Of a DNA stretch of 64,000 bases, positions 43,068-55,500 are shown piece after piece (position 1 is the first letter of the stretch; each line of letters starts with the position of its first letter). Location: contig LR990056.1 in the NCBI GenBank assembly GCA_905147135.1, positions 12,224,001-12,288,000 on the forward strand. The letters run 5' to 3'. The position numbers were made by a program, and so were the translations under genes. Below the pieces are notes generated by a model. The model made no database searches. It saw only the letters and a list, made by a program, of their open reading frames with translations, and had not been told where the DNA came from. This stretch comes from Blastobasis lacticolella (Eukaryota; Arthropoda; Insecta; Lepidoptera; Blastobasidae).

Positions 43068-46000
43068 ATGAGCTCAATAGTTGAAGCGGCCGCCGATGTC
43101 TTCACGGTGTCCGCCTTGAGCGCCGCTGGCACACAGGTAACACTTGCTTAAATAACAATTAATCGGTCTCGTAGCACAGAAGACAATTTTATTAATAGTA
43201 CCTATCGATTAGGTTAATTATCCTCATACTGTTTGCTCCGCCTCGACGTTTTATAACGGAACGTTTACACGGGAATGGTCTAAGAAGAACAGGAACTCGT
43301 TGCGTGTAAACAGAGGTAGAGCATTCCTAGCTTACCTACCGTACCTTTTAAGTAAGTAAGTTAAGAACAGTTGTTCAATGTTCTTGCTCCATGTTCGTCT
43401 GATGTAAACCCACCGTAATATGCAGTCTATGCAGATAATTCTTTATATGTAATACGCAGTAGGTATAACTATGCCTACGATTAGGTACAGTTCCACAATG
43501 GCATAAAGCTGGTAGGTTGAGTAAGAGATATGTAGATAATTACGTTCATCCGAAAAACCCATCGGTACAGGGGCTTTATTTTTGAACCACTCGGGTGCCT
43601 ACCTATCAGTTTCACATCCTCTTTGCCTCTAGCAACATATTACAACATCTTGTGGTATGTTGCTAGAGGCAGATGGGACAGGCATTACAAGGCGAGCAAT
43701 CGTGTGGATGCGACCGGTTCAAAAATCGGGCCCCAGGATGACCACGTGCAGGCGGACGCTTTTGTCAGATTCCACGGCTCAAGCATTCCAATAATTCCGG
43801 GACTGAGTCGTTAACGTGACTAAATGTGAAAATGTGTCCACATTGTTTCATCATCACAGCCCAATAGTCCACTTACAGGACTTTGGGCCTCTCCCACGAA
43901 AGCGGAGGTTATTGCCATAATCTCCACGCTTGGCAGGCGGGTTGGAGATCGCAGTATTATAAATATAGCAATGGAAAACGCTGCTGCCCGTTTTCCAGCC
44001 TACGGAGACTCTAGATGTCTTGCCTATAACCATTCGTCGCCTAGTACGACACCCACGAGTGTAAGGGGTTGGTGCTATTCTACTCTGCCGGACACCACAT
44101 GGCCACACTGCTGAAGGTCACGAATTAAAAGTAGCAAAATAATTAGGAGTATTCCAATCACCCGTAGGTAGCCTGGCTGCTGCCGGTCATGGCGGCGCTG
44201 GCTTACTACCAGTACGAACAGCCGGACCCTGAAGGCCGCGTCGAGAACGCCAACCACTTGCTGCATGAGTACGACTTCATCGTCGTTGGAGCCGGCTCCG
44301 CGGGTAATGACAACAGCTTTGAGCATCTTTAGGTTGAAGAGACAAGTCTATAAGCCATGATTAAACTAGTAATAGACGCTCCGATTTGGCTGGAGCTGAC
44401 CAACCGTGAGTTGCAGTCGACACTAATTCTTACGGCGTACAAATTAAAGTCGCTTTTGAATTAATTCAGATATTTCAACTGCAACTGATGGTTGGTCGGC
44501 TCCAGTCAAAACGGATCGTCTGTTACAAGTTTTAAACCTCCTATACGGCAGTAAGACTTGGCCCTTGGCGTCTTGGCGTCCGTGACATCGCAGATAAGCT
44601 GCAAGAGTACCGCCTCGATGGTATGGTCCCTTCTTGCGCAGGCCGGCAAATTACGTAAGGAACAAACGTCTTGCCATGGCACAACCACTATGTTCCTTGT
44701 AGTACTAGTGGTAGTACCACGGGTAAGCACGGAGTTTGTCGCCAAGATGATAATGGAGTCTATGAACGTTTGCGATACCAAGGGTATCTTGGCCTTGGAA
44801 GAACTGATCACTATATGACGGTTGATAACTATCACTTAAGCTACGGCCGCGCTATTATAAAACAATAGTAAACACAACATAATTAACTCCGTAACTATCA
44901 CCTATACTTACCATAGTTACCTTTAATGGTTCCGTGTCTATACTAACATGTGCCTGCTGCAATTATTAACTAGTCTAACAATCACATGCAATAATGATTA
45001 TTAAATTCCGTACATAAGACTCGGAGTATTCATGATCGTAATATCTATCATCAGGTTATGTAAATTCAACAACTAGTTAACAGACGCCAATTATAAGATA
45101 AAATATATGAATAGTTCTAATAATTCGATTTATCCCCACAGGAGCAGTAGTGGCGAATCGTCTCTCTGAAATACCGCAATGGAAAATACTTCTTCTAGAA
45201 GCTGGCGGGGATGAGACTGAATTATCTGATGTGCCGGTTCTAGCAGGCTACCTGCAGCTCAGTCAGCTTGACTGGAGATACAAGACTGAGCCTCAGGGCA
45301 CTACTTGTTTAGGTACGTAATGTAATGAGTCAACTCTATGCTGCTACCTACTAGTTATAACTAAACTTACGATCAGGGAGGCCGTAACCTTGTTTACCAC
45401 CTCAGAAAAAAAAAACATTTTTCTGAATTTGAAATTCAGCTGTGTAAAGCTGAGAAAATATTTTCAATATCAGGGGTGAAACCCATGCGCTGCCGCAACC
45501 ATAAAAACCTTCTCACCCCTTTCTCGAAGAACTCCAGTATCCATGTTATCCGTTGTTTACACTGATCAAACAAATCTCTGTTTTCAGCTATGGAAGGCGG
45601 TCGCTGCAACTGGCCTCGCGGCAAGGTCCTCGGTGGAAGCTCGGTCCTGAACTACATGCTATACTTGCGAGGAAACAAGAAGGATTACGACACCTGGGAG
45701 GCCCTCGGAAACAAGGGCTGGGGGTACAAAGATGTCCTGTACTACTTCAAGAAGTCTGAAGACAATCAGAACCCATCACTTGCACAGAATCCTTATCACA
45801 GTACCGGTGGTTACCTGACTGTCTCGGAGGCCCCATACCGTACGCCCCTCTTATCGAGTTTCATCGATGCTGGAGCGGAACTAGGATACACCAATAGAGA
45901 CATCAACGGAGAAAACCAAACTGGCTTCATGGTCGCTCAAGGAACACTGAGACGAGGCCACCGCTGCTCCACATCCAAAGCCTTCCTTAGATCCGTAAAA

Positions 46001-47098
46001 GATCGCCCAAACTTGCACATTGCAATGCACGCACACGTTACAAAAGTGCTTATTGATCCAAAAACTAAGATAGCTTTTGGTGTGGAATTTATTCGAAATA
46101 AAATGATACATCGGATAAGAGCGAGGAAGGAAGTTATTCTATCAGCAGGTACAGTGAACTCCGCACAGCTACTGATGCTGTCGGGTATAGGACCCGCTGA
46201 AGAATTAGCTAAGCACAGGATCCCGTTAATACAGAACTTGAAGGTGGGTAGAAATCTTCAAGACCACATTGGACTGGGCGGCTTGGCGTTCATGGTAAAC
46301 AAGCCGATTTCGATAATCCAACACCGACTTCAATCGTTTAGTACATTAATGGAGTACGCGGTCATGGGGGAAGGCATGATGACGGTGATGGGAGGGGTGG
46401 AAGGGTTGGCATTCGTCAATACAATTTACGCAAACGCAACAGACGACTTTCCCGACATAGAATTCCATTTCATATCGGGCTCGACTAATTCAGACGGTGG
46501 GGAGCAGCTGCGCAAGATTCACGGGCTGATGGATACGTTTTACGATGCAGTGTTCAGACCAATCAACAATATGGACGTTTGGAGTATAATCCCTATGCTG
46601 CTGCGTCCAAGAAGCAAAGGCTACATACGCCTTCGGAGCGCAAACCCGTACGACTACCCGTACATATACCCCAACTACTTGACGGACGAAATGGACGTGA
46701 AGACTTTAGTGGAGGGGGTCAAGATTGCCATAGCTGTGTCTAGGACTAAGGCGTTTCAGCAGCATGGGTCAGCATTGAACAAGCACGTGTTTCCGGCCTG
46801 CGTGAGCGTTCCACGGTACTCGGACGCTTACTGGGAATGCATGATCAGGCAATACACAGCCACTATCTACCACCCGGTGGGCACAGCCAAGATGGGGCCG
46901 TACTGGGACCCAGAAGCGGTAGTCGACAGCCAGTTACGGGTATATGGGGTTAAAGGTCTGAGGGTCATTGACGGCAGTATAATGCCTAATCTCGTAAGTG
47001 GTAACACAAACGCGCCAATTATCATGATAGGCGAGAAAGGCAGCGATATGATAAAGGAGCAGTGGTTGAAGCGAAGGATATCCAGATACTACGCCTGA
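43068..47098 (+). CDS. GMC oxidoreductase 1 (glucose-dehydrogenase-like), 628 aa
   Basis: Four coding exons: 43068-43136, 44168-44303, 45142-45312, 45588-47098. Introns are 1031, 838 and 275 bp, all GT-AG, phases 0, 1 and 1. The start ATG lies 8 nt after acceptor TTTTGCAG, so a 5' non-coding exon exists upstream. N-terminus: hydrophobic [14 protein letters not shown] (24-37), a signal or anchor. FAD-binding GAGSAG at 64-69. GMC signature 1 [20 protein letters not shown] (136-155). Signature 2 starts near G313 ([18 protein letters not shown]). Predicted catalytic His554 ([11 protein letters not shown]) and Asn600 (SGNTNAP). Complete and of normal family length. Insect relatives oxidise sugars or ecdysteroids with FAD and a quinone or other acceptor; the substrate cannot be told here. 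Opposite in strand to flotillin-2. Confidence 0.95.
43624..43671. repeat. Perfect 16-bp inverted repeat in intron 1
   Basis: Arms TGCCTCTAGCAACATA (43624-43639) and its complement (43656-43671), 16-nt loop. The first 13 bases recur at 54755-54767 beside the MITE in the second GMC gene. Confidence 0.85.
43852..44105 (-). mobile_element. SINE A inside GMC gene 1 intron 1
   Basis: Full-length minus-strand family A with GGGCAGCAGCGTTTTCCATT. It ends only about 60 bp before coding exon 2. CCACATTG before and CCACACTG after may be a decayed target duplication. Confidence 0.85.
44550..44700 (+). mobile_element. RTE-like fragment inside GMC gene 1 intron 2
   Basis: GGCGTCCGTGACATCGCAGA, AGCTGCAAGAGTACCGCC and GCGCAGGCCGGCAAATTACG match the reverse complement of part of 26465-26830 (DIADTLQQ region). 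Short broken remnant. Confidence 0.6.
45470..45545 (-). repeat. CR1-like (family D) fragment in GMC gene 1 intron 3
   Basis: Minus strand GGAGTTCTTCGAGAAAGGGG, TGAGAAGGTTTTTATGG, CGGCAGCGCATGGGT. Lies about 40 bp before the acceptor of the last exon. Confidence 0.7.
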
Positions 47099-47507
47099 AG
47101 CGGTACAAATGTTACTTGTGGTTGATTTGATGTTTCATAATGAACAGTATTAATGTGTCTAAGTTAGATTATTATTTATTAATTATTTATTTACATTATA
47201 GTATATTTATGTAACAAAATGTTGAAATGTTGTTTATACGAGCACTTGTCTATTTATTATTATATGGACCTCACAAGTCAACATAAAGTGATTACATTTA
47301 CACAAAGGCTTTTCTATATTGTTTTTACTCCCTTTACTTACAGGCGATTATGATATCTATGTTATGGGTTATTTGAGTTATAATCTTATGGTGCAATATA
47401 ACATAGTACAAACTTGTACAGAACATAACATACCTAATTACTTTAAGTCTATACCACTCGCAAGTGAGTGTTATAAATGATAAAATTTACAATTTGTAAA
47501 TTCTAAC

Positions 47508-47513
47508 AATAAA
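47508..47513 (+). terminator. Polyadenylation signal, GMC gene 1
   Basis: AATAAA 410 bp after the stop codon, in an AT-rich 3' UTR. It is the first perfect hexamer noticed downstream. Confidence 0.45.
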
Positions 47514-47519
47514 TCTAAT

Positions 47520-48272
47520 CAGTCGAAAGATAACTTGATCCGTTTTATTGTTCACACATTAGTTAATTTATTACTATTGTAATACCATACTATCGTGTCA
47601 TAAAACAAGCTAGCTCAACTTTGTCCACCTAGCATGAATAGGTGAATATTTATCACTTCGAAAAACACCTGGCAGCCACTGTATATCTGAACAACAATAT
47701 TTGTATTTTCTTATCTGTGTAAGAATGAATATTGTTTGATTGTTATAACTGTTTCATATTTAATTTCAAAAAGAGGCATATTGAGCTAATAATGTAATTC
47801 CAACCTCATTTAAGTCGCATAATAATAGTAGTCTGACTTTTTTTGTGTTTTTGCCTTTATCCGGAGACGTCTCAACACTGCAGCATACAACATATTGACC
47901 GATTTCAATATGGGTTTGAAGCTGAGGCATAAATAAACTAAATTTTATTATTTGGTTTATGGCAGAGGTAACGTTGCTCAAATTAAATTCTTCCAAATTG
48001 TTAGACTATAAAATAGAGAGTATGTTACTTTAATAAATAAAAAAAAATGGGTTTTCGATCACAACAACACACCTAACATGTTTTTGAGCGTGATTCCGTC
48101 CGCGTTAAATTCGGTTGTAACGTTCCGGACCCATCCCGCGGAAGCCACAATGAATTTCGGGATAAATTATCTCAGCTATTAGCTACATTCATCCAAACAT
48201 CCATCCATCCTTACAAACTTTCGCATTTATAACATTAGTAGAATAATTAAAGTAGTCTACTACTAGACTTAA
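47520..48272. other. Non-coding stretch between the GMC genes
   Basis: Nothing recognised. Confidence 0.35.
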
Positions 48273-48535
48273 AGGAGCGTCGGTGGCCGAGTGGCTAAGG
48301 TATCCGACTCGTAAGCGATAGGTACCGAGTTCGAATCCGGTCATTACTTGAATTACATTGTTGAATGCTGACCGATGCTCTTACGGTGAGGGAATACATC
48401 GTGATGAAATTTGCACATTCAGGCGACTGAATGTGTAACCATGATCCAATCTGGTCAGGTTCCCCTGGAAGCATTATCTAACCTGCAAAATCCTGGATTG
48501 CATTGCACAACCGGGACATTTACGCCAAGATTATT
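48273..48535 (+). mobile_element. SINE B copy
   Basis: Head GAGCGTCGGTGGCCGAGTGG with B-box-like GAGTTCGAATCCGG, body with a small internal deletion, 3' end ACATTTACGCCAAGATTATT. No clear target duplication. Confidence 0.85.
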
Positions 48536-48919
48536 TTTTCATCCACTGCTACAATTCACTAATAATTAATGTAATGTATTCCCATCCCAGTATTATCACT
48601 GCACTATTATCTCATACTTTATTTTTGTATGCGATATCATATAGCTTTGTATTTTTATATGAGATACCAAATACCATTCATTACCTAATTGATTGAGGTC
48701 ACCCGCAAAGTTGACACGAGCATTATCAACCACAGATTTGCATGTTAAGCGAAACACATTATACAGAGTAACTACGTAACGACCTGAGCATATCATATTC
48801 ATAATTCAATTTACTTTACGAACAACATTTTTATAACATAATGTTTTAAACTATCGCGGTTACTATCACACATTTTAAGAGTATGTTCCGGGATTTCTAC
48901 CGCGTACCTTTGTTAAAAA

Positions 48920-49270
48920 CTAGTGATGCGCCCGGGTTGACAAAGATTTTCGTAATCGGGTCAGACTTCGCGTATTTTTATACTAGGTTTTACCCGCGAC
49001 CTAGTTCGTGTTTATGTGATCTCCGTATTGTATGAATGCTAGTACTACGGGGTAGACAAGCTGTATCTCTGGTTCTCATCATCATCATCATTTTGACGTT
49101 AAATCCCGGTAGCGCTCTCGCTCAACACGCTGGGGCCCTGGGTCCGCCTAAGCTGTATCTGTGGTTCAACCTGCCCGAATTAGATGAAACATGGCTGGAC
49201 TTCAAGCTATCGAACCATCAAATTGGATCAAAATCCGTTCAGTAAATTTTGTGTGATGCGCGAACAGACA
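48920..49270 (+). repeat. Repeat family G split by a SINE B fragment
   Basis: Family G ends are present: AACTAGTGATGCGCCCGGGT on the left and CAAAATCCGTTCAGTAAATT with GCGAACAGACAGACAAACAG on the right. Between them (about 49075-49160) is a minus-strand SINE B tail with CATCATCATCATCATTTTGA. Confidence 0.6.
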
Positions 49271-49564
49271 GACAAACAGTTAACCCTCTACAAATAACTC
49301 TACCAAAATAACCCTCTATCAATAATTCGAATTACGAAATAAATGATGCTTCTGTTTTTTATTACCACTGTGCACACTGTTCAGTATTGTCTCCTCCGAG
49401 CATTACTCCAAAGTTCCGAACAATGTAACAACACAACCTGACTCGGTACTGAGTCTGCAAATTCTGCCGTATGAATGGCCATTCAATTCAATTACGACAG
49501 TCGTGAAAAATAATTTATTACGATCGGAGTGTTTAGTAATAGTCAACTGTATTGCGCTTCGAAA

Positions 49565-52500
49565 ATGTCGAGTTATGGAGCGCCTCCTTCTCTCAGACCG
49601 GTGTTTTCTTCTACGAGAATACTATTCGGGCTTTTGCCTGGAATGGGAGCAATGATTCTGATACGGTTGGCTATACACGTCTACAGGCCGGATATTGAAG
49701 ACGCCGAGTCCAGAGTCAGGCCTGTGGACAATCTCTACGATTGTTACGACTTCATCATAGTGGGAGCTGGATCTGCTGGAGCGGTTATTGCCAACCGCCT
49801 TTCTGAAAACCCGAACTGGAATATCTTGCTCCTAGAGGCTGGTCAAGACGAACATGTCCTCTCAGAAGTACCCGTGCTGTTCCCAATCCTGCAAACCTCC
49901 TCAATAGACTGGCAATTCGTAACAGAACCCAGTGACAACTACTGTCAGGGCATGATCGATAAACAATGCAAGTGGCCGAGAGGTAAAGTACTCGGGGGAT
50001 CCAGTGTCTTGAACGCAATGCTGTACATACGAGGGAACAAACGGGACTACGATTACTGGGCACAATTAGGCAATCCGGGTTGGTCCTACGCAGAAGTCTT
50101 GCCGTATTTCCTTAAATCAGAGGACATGCGAATACCTGGGTATCAAGATAGTCCATACCATGCCACCGGTGGACCTTTGACAGTGGAATATTTCGGATAC
50201 GAACAACCAATCACGAGGAACATATTGGCAGCAGGGCAGCAGCTTGGTTATAATTTGCTAGATGTCAATGCGGAAAAGCAGACTGGGTTCACGAGGTCTC
50301 ATGCCACCGTCCGCGAAGGCTTACGATGCAGTACCGCGAAAGCATTCCTGAGACCCGCAGCTAAACGCAGCAACCTGCATGTAAGTGTACACAGTTTAGT
50401 AGAGAGAGTACTCTTCGACGAGAACAAGAAAGCGGTTGGTGTCAAATACAGAAAGGGTGGTCAAAGTTACATCATAAAAGCAGCGAAAGAAGTGATATTG
50501 TCAGCGGGAGCGATACAATCTCCGCAACTACTGATGCTCTCGGGTATTGGCGACGTCGAACATTTGAATGAATTAGGGATTACGCCTATCGCCAAATTGC
50601 CTGGTGTTGGACAAAATCTACAAGATCATATCGCTATGGGTGGACACTCCTTTCTGTTTGATAATCCGAACGAAAACGGGACTGATTATTGTTTCAACAT
50701 AGCAGAAGCATTTTCTGTTGGGAGTCTTCTTGATTTCGCCGTGTATAAAAAAGGGCTCCTGTATAGCATGATGGAGGCGGAGGCTATGGCATTTGTGAAT
50801 ACTAAATACCAAGATCCAGCTGAAGACTACCCAGATATCCAATTACATATAGCTCCAACAGCCGATAATATGGACGGTGGTTTATTTGGAAAACGGGCTA
50901 ACGGCTTGACAGACGAAACCTACGCCACATTGTACGAAAACATATTATTTGACTCATCATTTTCTGTGATACCATTACTGCTTAGGCCAAAGAGCCGAGG
51001 CTACCTTAAATTGAAGGATGATAATCCTCTGAATGCACCGAAAATATACCCAAACTACTTCTCGCATCCGGACGACATGGCCGTTATGGTGAGTTAATAA
51101 AAACACATCGCACATTATCCTTATTAACCCCGAAAAAAATGGGTGTTATAAGTTTGACGTGTCTATCTGTGTATCTGCCGCTCTGTGTATCTGTGTGTCT
51201 GTCTGTGGCAGTGGACCCTATCAACTACTAAAGCCATGACATCCCAAATCCTTACCCCATGGTGCACTGGAGACCTTACTCACCGGCAGGAACACAATAT
51301 TATTTATAACCTAACCTAATCTAACTAACAGATAAAGTCGGATACTCCCGACCAAAGTTTACTTAATCTCAAATATTTCTCAAACTACTGAAACAATTTT
51401 AATGAAAAAAAGGTAAGAACCATCTCGATTCAAATGGCATTCAAATCAAGAAAACCAGTATTTCGGACGGACAGTGTCCACTTCCCATAAGGTGGACCGT
51501 ATGATCATGTGCCTCCCCAGACAATAAAATAAAGTGTAACCAGAACCACCACCACATTTCCAGATCGAAGGCGCTAGGATAGTCCAGGAGCTGGTGAACC
51601 AGCCGGCCCTACAAGCGCTGAGAGCCCGTCCGAACCCCAACAGAAACCCTGGCTGCGCGGAGTACGAGCTCATGTCTACAGAACACCTGGAGTGCCAGGC
51701 TCGTCACCACACCCTGACAATCTACCATCCGGTGGGCACCTGTGCCATGGGGCCGGATAGCAACCCCGATGCGGTCGTCGACCCCAGGTTACGGGTGAGT
51801 GATCTCTTTTTCTTTGATCTAATGCCGGCCACACTTCCTTCATGCCGCTTGATCAAGTGGCATGACAATAATCTAACCGACCGAAAAGCGTCGGAACTTT
51901 CTCCCATGCACTAAAAGGTTGTGGAATGAACTACCTGGAGAGGTTTTCCCCAGAGTACAACGTAAAGTTCTTCAAGAAAGGGTTAAAAGGTTTTTACGGG
52001 GTCGGCAACGCGTGGGTGATGCCCCTGGTATTGCAAACGTCCATAGGCTGCGGTGACTGCGGGTCACGTGGTTCGACTTACGCTGTATACGATTACCTGC
52101 GCGAAATCCTCTCCACTGCCATTTGACAAGTCTCTTCTTTCATGTCGCGGGTTATAAGAATATTTTATGGAATTTATGTTTAAATACGATTTCAGTCATG
52201 TTGCCTTCGTCACATACACACATACATAGAGCCACAGATACACACGTCTTACTTACAACGGCCGTCTTTTTTCGTCGAGGGTTTACAATAGACCGTGTTG
52301 TGTCCGGCAGAGTAGAATAGCACCAACCTCTTACGCTCATGGGTGTCGTACAAGGCGACTAATGTTATCGAGGCAAAAGATCAAGAGTCTCCGTAGGCTG
52401 AAAAATGGGCAGCAGCATTCTCAATTGTTGTATTTAAACACTGCGATCTCCAACCCGCCTGCCAAGCGTGGAGATTATGGCAATAACCTCCCCTTTCGTG

Positions 52501-55500
52501 GGAGAGGTCCTAAGTCCTGCAGTGGACTGTTACGGGCTGTGATAATATGATGTGTTACAATAGGCCTGACCAATTAGAGAAACTGACAGTGTGAGGAGAA
52601 AATTCGGAATCGCATGCCACTTGACGGTGTGTGGGGTAAAATGGGCGGGTTCAAGCCTATTTACAAATACAAATAAGTTTATTGAAAAAATCAAATTAAT
52701 ACATACTATGTTGTTACACGTATCCAGTACATCAACTAGTGTTACAGATAATTATTATTTAATCATGCCACTGGATCAAGCTGTATGCCATTGGATGTAG
52801 GTAGGAAGTAATCTTCGAAACAGACATAAAACTAGTCCAGTCTAGGTTTTTGATCAAATAACTGAATCTTCCCGGGTTTTTGATAAGATTAAGTGTATAA
52901 TTTTGTCTACTGCCGGCCATTTGCCTATTTGCCTTATCGAGAGCCTATCGTTTTTGATGAAAACGACGCGATTTGATCATAAACCTGCGACATATACAGT
53001 TTTTCCCACAATTGGATGTGGTTTCCACGGGAACGAGTCCTGAGTGTAGTAACCGAATTTTACGCGACGAAGACGCGGGCAAAAACGCTAGTGGCCGATA
53101 AACATATAAAAATGCTTGTTATTAGTTATTTAGTTAACATTGTCCTCTGCCGACAATTTTTTCATATTATTATGTATGTATATTATATATATTAAGTGTA
53201 ACTTTTAGCTTATAGTAGGTATAGTATTTACGTAGATGAAAAATGCTACTTTTGTTGCTTGTCTGACTTATGTTTGTCTTTTTCTCTCTCTAGACAAGGG
53301 TTTCCTCGAAGAGATCGCTTGTAGCGATAAGGCCACCGTTGCCCACGATGTTTGATAAGACCTGCAAAATTTTCTTTTTTTATAATTTTGTGTGCAATAG
53401 TGTAAGTAAGTAAAAACTCTATATTGCACACATACATACTCGTATGATAACATACAAGAATCAGCATAATATACATGCGCGCAAAGGCGGCCTTATCGTT
53501 TTAAGCGATATCTTCCAGACAACCTTTGGGAAGAGATAATGTTTCACGTGAACTGGTGCATTTAAAGGAGAGAAAAAAACCTTCTTATCCACCTGTATCT
53601 ATCTATCTATCTATGTTGTGTGTACACTGGCTACCACGTGCATGTTTAACGCCGTAGTATCGTACTTACTAATAAATTATACTAAGTACACTACACCAAA
53701 GTGGACATTGGTCTACGATACTTATTTTTGTGAAATGGGCAAAGATCAAGCAGGTCTAATTGTTTATTTCCACATTCGGAAACGCCTTAGAAACGGGTTG
53801 AACTGGTAGACTCAGAATTTAGTTGAAGGTAAACAAGTCGAGTTAGATGTAACCAAATAGGCAGTAAAGGGATAGCTGCGCATTTACAAGTTGACTTCCC
53901 AGTTCTAGACCTTTCAAACACTGGTTAGGAGCTTAAATACCGAGATATTAACCAAAAAGACAGCTTTTATAGTTCTGATGAAATTCAGTTCCTAAGAGTC
54001 AAAAATCAGCAACTCGCAACAGCAAAACACTCAACTTCTCGTAAATTTTTAGATTTGCAATATTAATAATGCCGTCATTGTAAACATAATAATATTCCTC
54101 TTACAAAATGTATAATGAAAATAGAAATGTTTAATTACACTACAAAAGTGTTAAAAGTTGTTTGTAGTACTTTGAAAGTACCGGAGGGGAATATACCTAC
54201 CGCACCTGAAAGAACATCCATTTTATTTTTCCACTATGGGGTGGTAAGAACATTTATAACTTCTTAGTATGGAAATCTAATGGAGGAAGTAGCGGGCAAA
54301 AGCTAATAGCTAAATAAAAGTAACTCTAGGAAATAACGACATGTCAATATCCTCATGTTAAATAACGGTCATTACTAATATCAACAGTTTGCCACGTGAT
54401 TCATAACATATATTTATCTACACTCATAGCGTAATGTTCAAATTTCATATTCGAAAACAGTTGTTTAAGGATACACTTGTTTTCACGCGTCTATAAAATT
54501 TTAAAAATTACTATTTTCATTACAGCTGTAACGTAATAGTAGTTTATGCAACTGTCATATAATACCTATTTATATGCAGTTGCATACACTACTTTATCTA
54601 TACTCGACGCGTAGATACAACAGAACTGACTCGCAGCTTACTTCCAGCAAAGTTGAGAAAATTATATGTACGATATTTTAACATAAAAATATGAGTGTAG
54701 ATAAAGTAGTGTATGCAACTGCATATAATTAGGTATTATATGACATTTACTTTGTGCCTCTAGCAACCATCGGCCACCCAACTTGAAAACTCTCGTGTAT
54801 TATTCTATCTATTACTGCAATTCGTAACTTCGGACTTGCATCTTCAACATATACCTACTTCACTTTTTATCATTTGTATTGATGTAGGCTTCAGTCTGTA
54901 AACAGCTCCGTCCGTTCCAGGTGTACGGAGTGAAGAACCTCCGCGTGGTAGACGGCAGCGTGATGCCGACCATCGTCAATGGCAACACCAATGCTCCAAT
55001 CATCATGATAGCAGAGAAGGCTTCCGATATGATCAAGGAAGATTGGCAAGGAGTATTATATGAAACCTCCTCTTGCACGATCCCACTTCAACAGTACAAG
55101 AACGCGGACGACGACCAACCGAGCAAGATATCTATACCTTTCGATGTATTCAATGATACAAGCAGATTTTTCAACATACCATTTGATAAGTTACATAAGC
55201 CTAAGTTAGAAGACAACATTCCAGACACGAATAGTAGAGACAATAATCTCTCTGTAATACCTAGTAAAGACAGTCTGCTTCGAACCCCGAGTTATCCGCC
55301 CAAAAATCCATACAGCGGTAAAATAAAAAATCCCTTACAAGTAGCCTCTTTCGATGCTCCAGTGTACTACATTCCGCGGGTCCAATATGGTACACCATAC
55401 CATCTACCATATCCATACAAGCCAGTCAACAACCTGTTCAAGAGTCTAATTCCGCCTCCGAAAGTAAATCCGTTGAAGAATTTGCTGTACAGTCCAAAGT

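Noticed and set aside
48273..48345. Ser/Leu-type tRNA gene (GGTGGCCGAGTGGCTAAGG)
   Set aside because: It is the head of SINE B, present in several copies with one common body and no proper acceptor stem.
49529..49564. GTG start 12 codons upstream in GMC gene 2
   Set aside because: Eukaryotic gene; ATG at 49565 has a good context and an in-frame stop lies at 49511.
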